A stretch of 8,654 bases of DNA from Bradyrhizobium sp. CCH5-F6 (GCF_001556045.1 NZ_LSIC01000074.1:1-8654), one strand, 5' to 3'. Shown: positions 1 to 5,571, numbered from the stretch's first letter. Notes: generated from the letters alone by a model not told the origin. Numbers and translations are program-made.

Positions 1-53
1 GTGTCCAGGCTCTCGCTGGTCTCCGTCAAAAACTCCCGCAACAGATCATCCAT
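1..53 (-). CDS. cheA: Chemotaxis histidine kinase CheA, N-terminal fragment (runs off the left edge)
   Basis: Only 17 complete codons are present, reading MDDLLREFLTETSESLD from an ATG at 53-51. This is the familiar start of alphaproteobacterial CheA, at the beginning of the P1 (HPt) domain that carries the phospho-accepting histidine further in. CheA autophosphorylates in response to chemoreceptor arrays at the inner membrane and passes phosphate to CheY and CheB. The start is supported by TAAGG, about 8 bases upstream (65-62). The next gene on the same strand is a single-domain response regulator 427 bases upstream, so cheA probably has its own promoter; the conserved element at 158-193 is the best candidate region. 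The identification relies on a short stretch, but it is a distinctive one. Another kinase with a CheA-like P1 start cannot be excluded. Confidence 0.8.
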   Translation of the reverse strand, partial: MDDLLREFLTETSESLD

Positions 54-157
54 GAGCTACGCCTTACTGACCTGGATCTGAACTCGACGCCTGAGCCACC
101 CTTGGCACGCACGGACGTCCTAATCCTGGATCGTTAGACATCCCCTTTCACAGTCCC

Positions 158-193
158 GTTAATTTCATGCTCCGTGCTACTACGGATATTGAA
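158..193 (-). promoter_or_regulatory. Conserved 36-bp element upstream of cheA containing CCGTA-N4-CACGG (gene-sense)
   Basis: This stretch is identical at 26 of 36 positions, without gaps, to 4100-4135 upstream of the LuxR-type gene. Both lie in the same orientation relative to a minus-strand gene. Its core (172-185) is a near-perfect inverted repeat, CCGTG-CTAC-TACGG on the plus strand, with one mismatch. The element ends 104 bases upstream of the cheA start. I infer a regulator-binding site or promoter; the bound protein is not known from the sequence. The rest of 54-480 holds no gene I can support: the open frames there are Arg/Pro-rich, lack ribosome-binding sites and look like chance frames in GC-rich DNA. 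Confidence 0.55.
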
Positions 194-480
194 GAGAAGT
201 TTGCGGTTTGACGGCGTGATGCAGCGCTTTTCGGCAAAACCGGCTCCGCGCCGCTACGGAGGATACGTGCGAGGTAAACGGGCGGATAACGGCAGGGCGA
301 GGCGCGCGGGAAAACTCTGCTCGTGAAGAACGATAGAGACGGCCTGCATGGCGTTGGACCCGACCGCCCGCAACCGGCGGCGCTCCCGTCGGCCCGCGTT
401 CTGTGCCGTGCCGTCATCCCTGCGGTTCACGCATGAGGTAAACGAACGATTACGCTGCGGCCATAGCGGCGCCTGCCGCG

Positions 481-963
481 CTAACCGAGCCGCGCGGCCG
501 CGGCAATGTCGCTCTCGGGGCGATGCTCCGCCAGGCAATCCTTGATGACGGCGAGCAGCGCGTGCGGCGTGAAAGGCTTGCGCAGACAACGTGCGGCTCC
601 GAGCTCCAGTGCCATCCGGAGGAAATCGGGTGCTGGCGAATTCAGATCTGCGAAAGCGTAGCCAGACATCGCGATCAGCGGAATGACCGGCGCCCGCTCG
701 TGGAAGGTCCGGATCGATTCGAATCCGCGCATGTGCGGCATGAAGATGTCGACGATCATCAGATCGAACCGTTCGTGTTCGAGGGCGCGCAGTGCGGCTT
801 CACCTCCCTCGGCGATCGTCACCCGAAAATTGTTGCGCTGTAGACAGACCTCGATGGCCATGCACACCATCGGGTCGTCGTCGACGACGAGAATATGGCG
901 CAGATCTTGTGGCCGGATGTAAGCTTCCTGTCTCGGCGATTCAACGATTTGACCGTCGGTCAC
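481..963 (-). CDS. Single-domain response regulator (receiver only)
   Basis: This is a 160-residue receiver domain with no output domain. Visible landmarks are the acidic cluster VVDDDP (Asp28-30), the phospho-acceptor Asp72 in IVDIFMP, Ser100 in AMSG and the conserved Lys129 in LRKPF, so phosphorylation should be possible. Between Ser100 and Lys129 the loop is unusually long and contains DLNSPAPDF. The start chosen is GTG at 963, preceded by a textbook AGGAGG (970-975) six bases upstream. Two in-frame upstream ATGs exist, the first at 1083 with a G-rich stretch before it, giving a 200-residue version. The extra 40 residues show no domain, and the shorter start fits related bradyrhizobial proteins as I remember them. 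A receiver without output usually acts as a CheY-like effector or as a phosphate shuttle in a relay; cheA on the same strand and the HPt gene nearby are possible partners. Confidence 0.85.
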   Translation of the reverse strand: MTDGQIVESPRQEAYIRPQDLRHILVVDDDPMVCMAIEVCLQRNNFRVTIAEGGEAALRALEHERFDLMIVDIFMPHMRGFESIRTFHERAPVIPLIAMSGYAFADLNSPAPDFLRMALELGAARCLRKPFTPHALLAVIKDCLAEHRPESDIAAAARLG

Positions 964-969
964 GCCCTT

Positions 970-975
970 CCTCCT
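970..975 (-). promoter_or_regulatory. Shine-Dalgarno that decides the start of the receiver gene
   Basis: AGGAGG on the minus strand lies 6 bases before GTG at 963. It is the best ribosome-binding site in the neighbourhood and argues for the short 160-residue product rather than the 200-residue frame starting at 1083. The latter has a G-run (AAGGGGGG) before its ATG, so initiation at both sites cannot be ruled out. Confidence 0.6.
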
Positions 976-1083
976 TGCTTCCGATAGAGACATGGACCGA
1001 ACGTCGTCTGCGGAGGCGGACGCGGCTACGCGGGCCGCGTCCACGTTCGATGGCCCGCACAGGTGCAAGGCTTTCCAGCTCAT

Positions 1084-1701
1084 GGAGGCCCCCCTTACCG
1101 GTTTTTCCTGAGCGCCGTTTACATGACGGCCGCTTCGTTCTTCAGCGAATCAGTGCGCCTCCCTCAATTCCGCCGCAAACGAAACAACCTGTCTGCCCTC
1201 TAGCGGGTATACGGACAGTTCTACAATCTCAGGAATAGCGTCGATTCGTCGTGCAACTAAATGACGAACGAACGCCGCGCCGATGTCCGTCGAACCCGCT
1301 GGATTGAACTGCATGACCGCGAGCCGCGCCCGATCAGCGCCGCGGCTGCTTGACGTGGCACCGTGCCGTTTCGTCGTCGCAAATGCGATCGAGCGGGCCG
1401 GCATCATTCGCTACGGCCGCCGCCAATCGACATCGTCGATCTTGCAGGCGTCTGTGACGACGTCCTGCGGTTGCGGTGCGGCGGTGGACGCTTACCACCT
1501 ACGCCCGATGGGAGCCGCGCCGTGACTGGATCACGGCGCAATGCGGCGCGCCTACGTGGACGCAGCGTCGCAGGATCAATCGCCACGGCAGGACAACTTG
1601 CCCCAATTGCCAATATATCCCGAGATGAGCATGATGAATCCTTCCACGCAGGATCTGGTTTCACGTCGCGATTTGAAGTTGCAGGAACGGGAGAGGCAGC
1701 T
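1084..1701. other. Gene-poor region between divergent receiver and Crp-type genes
   Basis: About 620 bases separate the upstream limit of the receiver frame from the start of the Crp-type gene. No recognisable protein, RNA gene or terminator was found. The plus-strand frame of the Crp-type gene stays open upstream to 1363, but that translation is Arg/Pro-rich and matches no cyclic-nucleotide-binding fold, so I read it as non-coding. An AT-richer patch (about 1600-1640) just before the Crp-type gene is a plausible promoter region, but no convincing -35/-10 pair could be fixed. The only coding-like segment is on the minus strand at 1150-1407 and is listed separately. Confidence 0.5.
1150..1407 (-). 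CDS. Doubtful small hypothetical ORF, 85 codons (possible gene remnant)
   Basis: The C-terminal 54 residues, from an internal ATG at 1314, have a protein-like composition (for example DAIPEIVELSVYPLEG), unlike the Arg/Ser-rich frames around them. The first 31 residues look like random GC-rich translation. No Shine-Dalgarno precedes either ATG. The stop lies 66 bases before the upstream ATG of the receiver frame, on the same strand, so the ORF could be a leading gene of that transcript or the surviving 3' end of a longer lost gene. I recognise no family. It is listed only because of its composition. Confidence 0.22.
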   Translation of the reverse strand: MMPARSIAFATTKRHGATSSSRGADRARLAVMQFNPAGSTDIGAAFVRHLVARRIDAIPEIVELSVYPLEGRQVVSFAAELREAH

Positions 1702-2409
1702 TTGGAAACGATGGGGCGTCCATGCAACGGCTTTCTGTCTGCACTGTCGGCAGACGACTATGAATTGATCCGCCCGCACTTGCGAACGGTCGATCTGCAC
1801 CATGAGACGGTGCTGGTTGAAACCGGCGAGATGCTCAAGCGCGCCTATTTTCCCCACCGTGGCGTCATCTCACTGGTGGTAGAACTTGCCAGAGGGGAGC
1901 ATGTGCAAGTCGCCATGATCGGCCGCGACAGCTTGCTCGGAGCGCTCTCGATCATGGGCGATGCGTGTGCATTGAACACCGCCATCGTGCTCGTTCCCGG
2001 TGTCGCCTCGGTTGTGGATCTGGACCGGCTGCGGATCGCCGCCGACCAGAGCAGCACCCTGCGCACGCTGCTCACGCGCCACGGGCTGGCGGTCTACGCC
2101 CAGATGCAGCAGACCGCCGGTTGCAACGCCGCCCATCCGGTGGAGTCGCGGCTGTCGCGGTGCCTTTTGCACACTCATGACCTGTCGTGCGACTCCAGGC
2201 TGCTGCTGACCCAGGAGACCATGGCACAGATGATCGGAGCGCGACGCAACAGCGTGTCGCTCGTCGCCAACTCCTTGCAGCAGGCCAACTTCATCCACTA
2301 CAGCCGCGGACACGTCCGGATCATCAACCTGGACGGCCTGCGCCAGACGGCGTGCGAATGCTACGCCACCGTGAAGACCCAGTACGACCGGCTGGTGAGC
2401 GCGCGCTGA
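1702..2409 (+). CDS. Crp/Fnr-family transcriptional regulator
   Basis: This is a 235-residue DNA-binding regulator with an N-terminal cyclic-nucleotide-binding-like beta-barrel (about residues 10-130) and a C-terminal winged helix of the HTH_Crp_2 type (about 165-212, with LTQETMAQMIGARRNSVS as the helix-turn-helix). There is no N-terminal cysteine cluster of the Fnr kind, so an oxygen-sensing iron-sulfur centre is unlikely. The ligand cannot be predicted. The chosen start is TTG at 1702, with GAGAGG five bases upstream, giving the usual length for this subfamily; ATG at 1711 is the alternative, three residues shorter. The frame remains open upstream, but that part is not protein-like. The HPt gene follows on the same strand after 155 bases, so partial co-transcription is possible. 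A perfect Crp-type site occurs at 5734-5749, but nothing links it specifically to this protein. Confidence 0.85.
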   Translation: METMGRPCNGFLSALSADDYELIRPHLRTVDLHHETVLVETGEMLKRAYFPHRGVISLVVELARGEHVQVAMIGRDSLLGALSIMGDACALNTAIVLVPGVASVVDLDRLRIAADQSSTLRTLLTRHGLAVYAQMQQTAGCNAAHPVESRLSRCLLHTHDLSCDSRLLLTQETMAQMIGARRNSVSLVANSLQQANFIHYSRGHVRIINLDGLRQTACECYATVKTQYDRLVSAR

Positions 2410-2541
2410 ACGCCGCGATCGACTGGTAAACCGCCGGCTAATGCCGACCTGCAAACACCGGCCATCCTGCTACCGGAACTGAAATTCGAATGGCGTAGAC
2501 ACGGGGCATTCGTCGCGCGCCACGTCACCCGCGACAACGAA

Positions 2542-2553
2542 CCCTGATCAGGG
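2542..2553. repeat. Perfect 12-bp palindrome before the HPt gene
   Basis: CCCTGATCAGGG reads the same on both strands and ends 11 bases before the HPt start codon, just upstream of its ribosome-binding region (GGCAAGG). With no loop it is a better DNA-level operator for a dimeric protein than an RNA hairpin. No regulator can be named. Confidence 0.4.
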
Positions 2554-2564
2554 CAGGCAAGGTC

Positions 2565-2942
2565 ATGTTTGACGCAACAATCGCGCCCGCGCAGAAGGCG
2601 CCCGATGACGAACCCGCGCGCGAACCGCGCGCGTACGAAGCGCTGGTGCGCGAGATCGGCGAGGCCGGCGCCTTCGAGGTGCGCGAAGTGTTCTGGAGCG
2701 AGACCTGCGCGCGTCTGCAACTGTTTCGCACGCTCTCGCTTGCTCAGCACCACGCCAGGATCGCGCGCGAAGCGCATTCGCTGAAGAGCGCGGCCGGAAC
2801 GTTCGGCTATGTCAGGCTCGCGGCGCTGGCGCTGCGGCTGGAGAAGACCGTGGACGGTCTCGGCGACGCCGAATTCCGCGCGCTCCTGGACCTGATGGAT
2901 TCCGCCTACGCCGCCGCACGCGCGCAGGAGCCGCAGGTCTAG
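2565..2942 (+). CDS. Stand-alone HPt (histidine phosphotransfer) protein
   Basis: This 125-residue protein consists almost wholly of one HPt four-helix domain. The phospho-accepting histidine is His71 in the signature AHSLKSAAGTFGYVRLA, followed by a second helix (LALRLEK) and a long C-terminal helix; the first 20 residues are charged and probably disordered. HPt proteins carry phosphate between receiver domains in multistep phosphorelays and have no catalytic activity of their own. No hybrid kinase is seen in the window, but a receiver-only protein lies at 481-963 and cheA at the left edge, so a relay through them is possible though not shown. The start is ATG at 2565 after GGCAAGG. The gene is followed by a GC-rich inverted repeat (2956-2994). 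Confidence 0.85.
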   Translation: MFDATIAPAQKAPDDEPAREPRAYEALVREIGEAGAFEVREVFWSETCARLQLFRTLSLAQHHARIAREAHSLKSAAGTFGYVRLAALALRLEKTVDGLGDAEFRALLDLMDSAYAAARAQEPQV

Positions 2943-2955
2943 AGCGCGAGACGGA

Positions 2956-2994
2956 GTTCGCGCGCCCGCGTTGCCGCGTTTTGCTCGCGCGAAC
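2956..2994. repeat. 9-bp inverted repeat after the HPt gene, possible weak terminator
   Basis: GTTCGCGCG (2956-2964) and CGCGCGAAC (2986-2994) are perfect inverted repeats separated by 21 bases, starting 13 bases after the HPt stop codon. As RNA this could form a stable stem, but no U-tract follows, so it is not a canonical intrinsic terminator. It may slow 3' exonucleases. Confidence 0.35.
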
Positions 2995-3043
2995 CGGTAT
3001 CACTCCCCTCGAGAACGCTCCGGCACAGACCGCACCAAGCCCG

Positions 3044-3057
3044 CCGTACTTCTACGG
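3044..3057 (+). promoter_or_regulatory. Perfect CCGTA-N4-TACGG palindrome upstream of the 82-residue gene
   Basis: CCGTA (3044-3048), spacer CTTC, TACGG (3053-3057). The site ends 65 bases before the start codon at 3123. The same arm sequence and spacing occur at 4114-4127 and, with one mismatch, at 172-185, so three intergenic regions of this window share it. A helix-turn-helix dimer of the LuxR/FixJ kind would suit a 14-bp palindrome; that assignment is inference. Confidence 0.5.
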
Positions 3058-3101
3058 TTTGGGATTTTCACGGAAGGCTAATCATAGCTGGCGATAGTCC
3101 C

Positions 3102-3122
3102 GGAAAACCAGGAGGGTTTTCC
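3102..3122 (+). promoter_or_regulatory. Hairpin presenting the Shine-Dalgarno in its loop
   Basis: GGAAAACC (3102-3109) and GGTTTTCC (3115-3122) are perfect complements around the loop AGGAG (3110-3114). The Shine-Dalgarno AGGAGG spans the loop plus the first base of the 3' arm, and the start codon follows directly at 3123. The ribosome must melt this stem to initiate, so it could act as a translational switch (temperature, protein or antisense RNA) or, conversely, keep the Shine-Dalgarno exposed. It does not resemble the rhizobial ROSE thermometer, which buries the Shine-Dalgarno in a stem. Confidence 0.5.
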
Positions 3123-3371
3123 ATGTTCACCTACGAAACCGCAGACCAGAAGGAGGTTCGTCGCTTCCGCATCGCACAGTTCAACGGCCGGATGGCAACG
3201 GTGAAGACTGGCGAGACGACCGTGACCGGCTTCGTGCGTTCGGTGCTGGAGCAGGAATCGAGCATGCCCCCCCGCTGGACCATCACGATCATTCCGAACG
3301 CGCCGAAGGAAGAGATCAAGCCGCTACGTCCCGCCTCGCGCGCACGTCCGTTCGCCGAAGACTATTTCTGA
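3123..3371 (+). CDS. Small conserved-looking protein of unknown function, 82 residues
   Basis: I do not recognise a characterised family. The protein is cytosolic in appearance, with no signal peptide or membrane segment. Residues 1-60 alternate charged and hydrophobic residues in a pattern suggesting a small beta-rich fold (FRIAQFNGRMATVKTGETTV, then RWTITIIPN), and the last 20 residues are basic and Pro-rich, ending in EDYF. Coding status is well supported by the AGGAGG ribosome-binding site seven bases before the ATG and by codon use like the neighbours. The Shine-Dalgarno is framed by a perfect hairpin, and a CCGTA-N4-TACGG site lies upstream, so control at both transcription and translation is plausible. 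It converges on the LuxR-type gene, whose stop lies 73 bases away. Confidence 0.8.
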   Translation: MFTYETADQKEVRRFRIAQFNGRMATVKTGETTVTGFVRSVLEQESSMPPRWTITIIPNAPKEEIKPLRPASRARPFAEDYF

Positions 3372-3419
3372 GCGCGACGGGCTTCCAAGCTTCCCCAGAG
3401 ACGTCCAGGCCTCGCCGCA

Positions 3420-3433
3420 CCGCCTGACGGCGG
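3420..3433. terminator. Possible bidirectional terminator hairpin between convergent genes
   Basis: CCGCC (3420-3424) pairs with GGCGG (3429-3433) around TGAC, in the 73-base gap between the 82-residue gene and the convergent LuxR-type gene. The position suits shared termination, but the stem is only 5 bp and no T-run follows on either strand, so the call is weak. Confidence 0.3.
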
Positions 3434-3444
3434 CGCGACACGCC

Positions 3445-4065
3445 TCAGTCGATCGAATGCAGCAGCGCCGCACGGACGAGGTCCGCGGTGTTGCGCGCAC
3501 CGAGCTTGCGCATCGCCTCGGCGCGATGGCTCTCGAAGGTGCGCGGACTGATCTGCATGCGAAGCGCGCCCTGCTTGTTCGAGTAGCCTTCGCTGATCAG
3601 CCTCAGCACCTCGCGCTCGCGCTTGGTCAGCCGCTTCTGGCCCGACGGCCCGAGGAGCTCGGCGCTCGGCACACGCTGTTGCTGCAGCGCGCGGGCGGCC
3701 TTCGCTTCTGCCTCCTCGGTGCTGGACGGGATCGGCAAGCCGCCCTTGTGAGGACCGGCAAGCTGCTTGACCAGACCGCAAACGCGCTCGGTCTGTGCCA
3801 GCGCGTTCTCGACCACCCGCTGCAAATAGGCACGATCGCCGGTAGCGGGCGCCAGTTGGTCGCTGTGATGCTTGATCTCGCCCATATAGAGCAGGAGCGC
3901 AGTCAGGGGGCCGTTGAGCTCACGGGCGATGGCAGCGGCCATTTCGTCGGCCGCCTTGGCGCGGATGGCGCTCAGGCGGATATCAGGCCCTTCAGCTGAA
4001 GCAGCGGCGCCTTCGTGCCATTCCGACGGCCGCGAATCGGTGGCCGTATCGTTCGGTGACTCCAT
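3445..4065 (-). CDS. LuxR/FixJ-type regulator with a His-less histidine-kinase-like N-terminal half
   Basis: This is a 206-residue protein. The C-terminal part (about 145-202) is a clear LuxR/FixJ helix-turn-helix (LTKREREVLRLISEG, then ISPRTFESHR and KLGARN). The N-terminal part is not a receiver: residues about 40-102 read like a HisKA/DHp helical hairpin. Segment IARELNGPLTALLLYM (46-61) aligns with the H-box pattern IAHELNQPLTAI, with Arg48 where the phosphorylated His should be. Residues 80-102 (YLQRVVENALAQTERVCGLVKQL) resemble the second DHp helix. There is no ATPase domain. I infer a dimerising transcription factor that either ignores phosphorylation or senses a partner kinase by heterodimerising. 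The start is ATG at 4065, with only a weak GAGTGG before it. A CCGTA-N4-TACGG palindrome lies 48 bases upstream, suggesting autoregulation. Confidence 0.8.
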   Translation of the reverse strand: MESPNDTATDSRPSEWHEGAAASAEGPDIRLSAIRAKAADEMAAAIARELNGPLTALLLYMGEIKHHSDQLAPATGDRAYLQRVVENALAQTERVCGLVKQLAGPHKGGLPIPSSTEEAEAKAARALQQQRVPSAELLGPSGQKRLTKREREVLRLISEGYSNKQGALRMQISPRTFESHRAEAMRKLGARNTADLVRAALLHSID

Positions 4066-4099
4066 GCCACTCGTGTAGCGGAACCCGGGCCGAATTGTG

Positions 4100-4135
4100 G
4101 TTAACTTTTTGCTCCGTAAGACTACGGTGATTTAG
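4100..4135 (-). promoter_or_regulatory. Conserved 36-bp element with a CCGTA-N4-TACGG core upstream of the LuxR-type gene
   Basis: The core, at 4114-4127, is a perfect inverted repeat with 5-bp arms and a 4-base spacer. The flanks also match the cheA upstream element (158-193): GTTAA, TGCTCCGT, ACTACGG and ATT are shared in register. The element lies 34 bases from the LuxR-type start codon and has the same orientation relative to that gene as the other copy has to cheA. It is a likely promoter/operator, possibly bound by the LuxR-type protein itself. Confidence 0.6.
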
Positions 4136-4161
4136 GCCGTTTTGCGCTAAAATGGCGACTT

Positions 4162-4176
4162 AGGCACAATTTTTGC
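4162..4176 (+). promoter_or_regulatory. rpoN-dependent promoter: Candidate sigma-54 (RpoN) -24/-12 promoter
   Basis: AGGCAC (4162-4167), five bases, then TTGC (4173-4176) matches the TGGCAC-N5-TTGC consensus at all but one position, with the invariant GG and GC exactly 12 bases apart. It points to the 385-residue gene, implying a leader of roughly 215 bases. No TGT-N10-ACA (NifA) enhancer site was noticed upstream, so the activator is unknown. An inverted repeat (TCCGCC at 4216-4221, GGCGGA at 4231-4236) lies within the predicted leader. Confidence 0.5.
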
Positions 4177-4402
4177 GTGCGTGATGTCGTCTTCGACCAT
4201 GCAGGGGTTGAGCTTTCCGCCAAAATCCCGGGCGGAGAGGCGGGAAACTCCCTGACCACCGCCGTCCGCCGATATCCGCTTCCTGGGGTTTTACGGATTA
4301 ATTAACGGCGACTTGCTTCTCTAGGGCGGTTGAGAGCGCGCAAATGCCTCCACGCAATTGGGCCCGCAAGCCCGCGGGACACGCTGCGAAAGATTGCGTG
4401 CC

Positions 4403-5560
4403 ATGAACGAGATCGATCGGCTATCGGAGTTCCTGCAGAGGCTGACGCCGCTGTCGCGCAGCTGTCTGCTCAGCGAGCTCGAACGGCTCGAGCTGTGCGG
4501 CATCGACATGCCGGGTTCGGCAGAGATCCAGTCCCGCTTGCGCGCCGAGTTCCGCAAGGACGGATCGACCCAGGCGCGCGCCACCAACCCGTCGCGCTAT
4601 TTCTTCGCGCCGCTCGAGCTGCTCCTGATCGACGGCGCGCCCGAGCACGCCAACATGGGGCGGATCTCGCGCAACACGCTCACCCCGATCTGGGAATGGA
4701 TCTGCCGCGACCTGCTGCCGACCATGGCGCGCGACTACATCAAGGCGATCACCGACCAGGTCGCGGCCAACAACCCGAAGGAAGTGCAGAAGATCGCGTC
4801 GACCTTCCAGACCAAGGTCGTCAAGGTCCTCGAGAACACCCTCAGCTCGCCGGAGAGCACCGAGTTAGCGCGCGCCAAGCTCGCGCAATACACGGCCTCG
4901 CGCACCGCCTTCGACGACGTCGTGAAGATGCTCCACGTCCTGCGCGCCGGCGACGCGCTACCGAAGTTCAACGAGAAGCTGCCCGAGAAGATCCTGAAGT
5001 TTGACGACGGCCAGGTCGCCCAGATCACCGCACAGCTCGACGACTTCAGGAAGGCGCATCCCGAGGCGCTGCCCTTTGCGCTGGCGCTGGTGGCGCGGCG
5101 CCTGAAGACGTCCTGGCAATTGGTGCGGCTCGCCACCAAGGCCGCGGCGAGCAAGGCCGCCGCAGACGTTGCCGCCGCGCCCTATGCCTGCGTCGTTCAC
5201 ATGGCCCTCGACCGGCTCGACGACAAGCGCCTCGCGCTTCGTGTCGCGCTCCGGAACAACCGGGTGCTGGTTGCCCGCGACCTGCTCGCCGAAATCTATG
5301 ACACCGAATATGCGCTCAAGGTCCGCATCGACGGCATCGAACATTGCGACTGGGGTGTCCGCCTCCAGCAATTGATGGACGGGATCGCGACGCTGGTGTC
5401 CGCCGAGGTGAGCCGCTTCCCCGCCGATGTCGGCCACATTCTCGGATCGCGGCGCCTGCGCAGCCACGATACGATCGGCGGCAAGCTGACCTATCTGGCC
5501 TGGAAGGGGCGCGACGCGATGCACGAGGGCGCGGCGGCATTCCGGAAATTGATCGGGTAA
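4403..5560 (+). CDS. Hypothetical protein of 385 residues, family not recognised
   Basis: I do not recognise this protein. It appears soluble and mostly alpha-helical: no signal peptide, no convincing membrane segment, many amphipathic Leu/Lys/Glu stretches. A distinctive block at about 65-107 (SRYFFAPLELLLIDG, then TLTPIWEWICRDLLP) is rich in aromatics. The middle (about 110-215) is Lys/Glu-rich helical, an Ala/Lys-rich linker follows around 265-275, and the C-terminal 100 residues include repeated charged-hydrophobic helices. The start is ATG at 4403; the ribosome-binding site is weak (GAAAGA about 10 bases upstream), and earlier in-frame starts such as TTG at 4358 have none. It is divergent from the LuxR-type gene, and a sigma-54-like promoter lies in the shared intergenic region. 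Its length, codon use and lack of a competing frame make it a real gene. Confidence 0.8.
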   Translation: MNEIDRLSEFLQRLTPLSRSCLLSELERLELCGIDMPGSAEIQSRLRAEFRKDGSTQARATNPSRYFFAPLELLLIDGAPEHANMGRISRNTLTPIWEWICRDLLPTMARDYIKAITDQVAANNPKEVQKIASTFQTKVVKVLENTLSSPESTELARAKLAQYTASRTAFDDVVKMLHVLRAGDALPKFNEKLPEKILKFDDGQVAQITAQLDDFRKAHPEALPFALALVARRLKTSWQLVRLATKAAASKAAADVAAAPYACVVHMALDRLDDKRLALRVALRNNRVLVARDLLAEIYDTEYALKVRIDGIEHCDWGVRLQQLMDGIATLVSAEVSRFPADVGHILGSRRLRSHDTIGGKLTYLAWKGRDAMHEGAAAFRKLIG

Positions 5561-5571
5561 ACCGGGGCGCC

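Noticed and set aside
271..444. Direct repeat GAGGTAAACG at 271-280 and 435-444
   Set aside because: A single 10-bp repeat 164 bases apart with no shared flanks is within reach of chance.
254..589. Minus-strand 111-codon frame overlapping the end of the receiver gene
   Set aside because: No ribosome-binding site, random-looking composition, and overlap with a solid gene in another frame.
1114..1130. GCCGT-N7-ACGGC inverted repeat upstream of the receiver frame
   Set aside because: It resembles the CCGTA-N4-TACGG motif but the spacing differs by more than one base and the inner arm bases do not match.
1363..1701. In-frame upstream extension of the Crp-type gene by 113 codons
   Set aside because: The translation is Arg/Pro-rich without any fold signature, has no ribosome-binding site at its ATG, and would make the regulator far longer than the family.
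2475..2496. GGAAC followed by CGTA before the HPt gene as an EcfG general-stress promoter
   Set aside because: The spacing is 14 bases instead of the usual 16-17 and the -10 part is incomplete.
4099..4112. A second GG-N10-GC sigma-54-like match just upstream of the better one
   Set aside because: Only the GG/GC dinucleotides and TTGCT fit; the -24 block is poor, and these bases belong to the element shared with cheA, where the copy lacks the GG.
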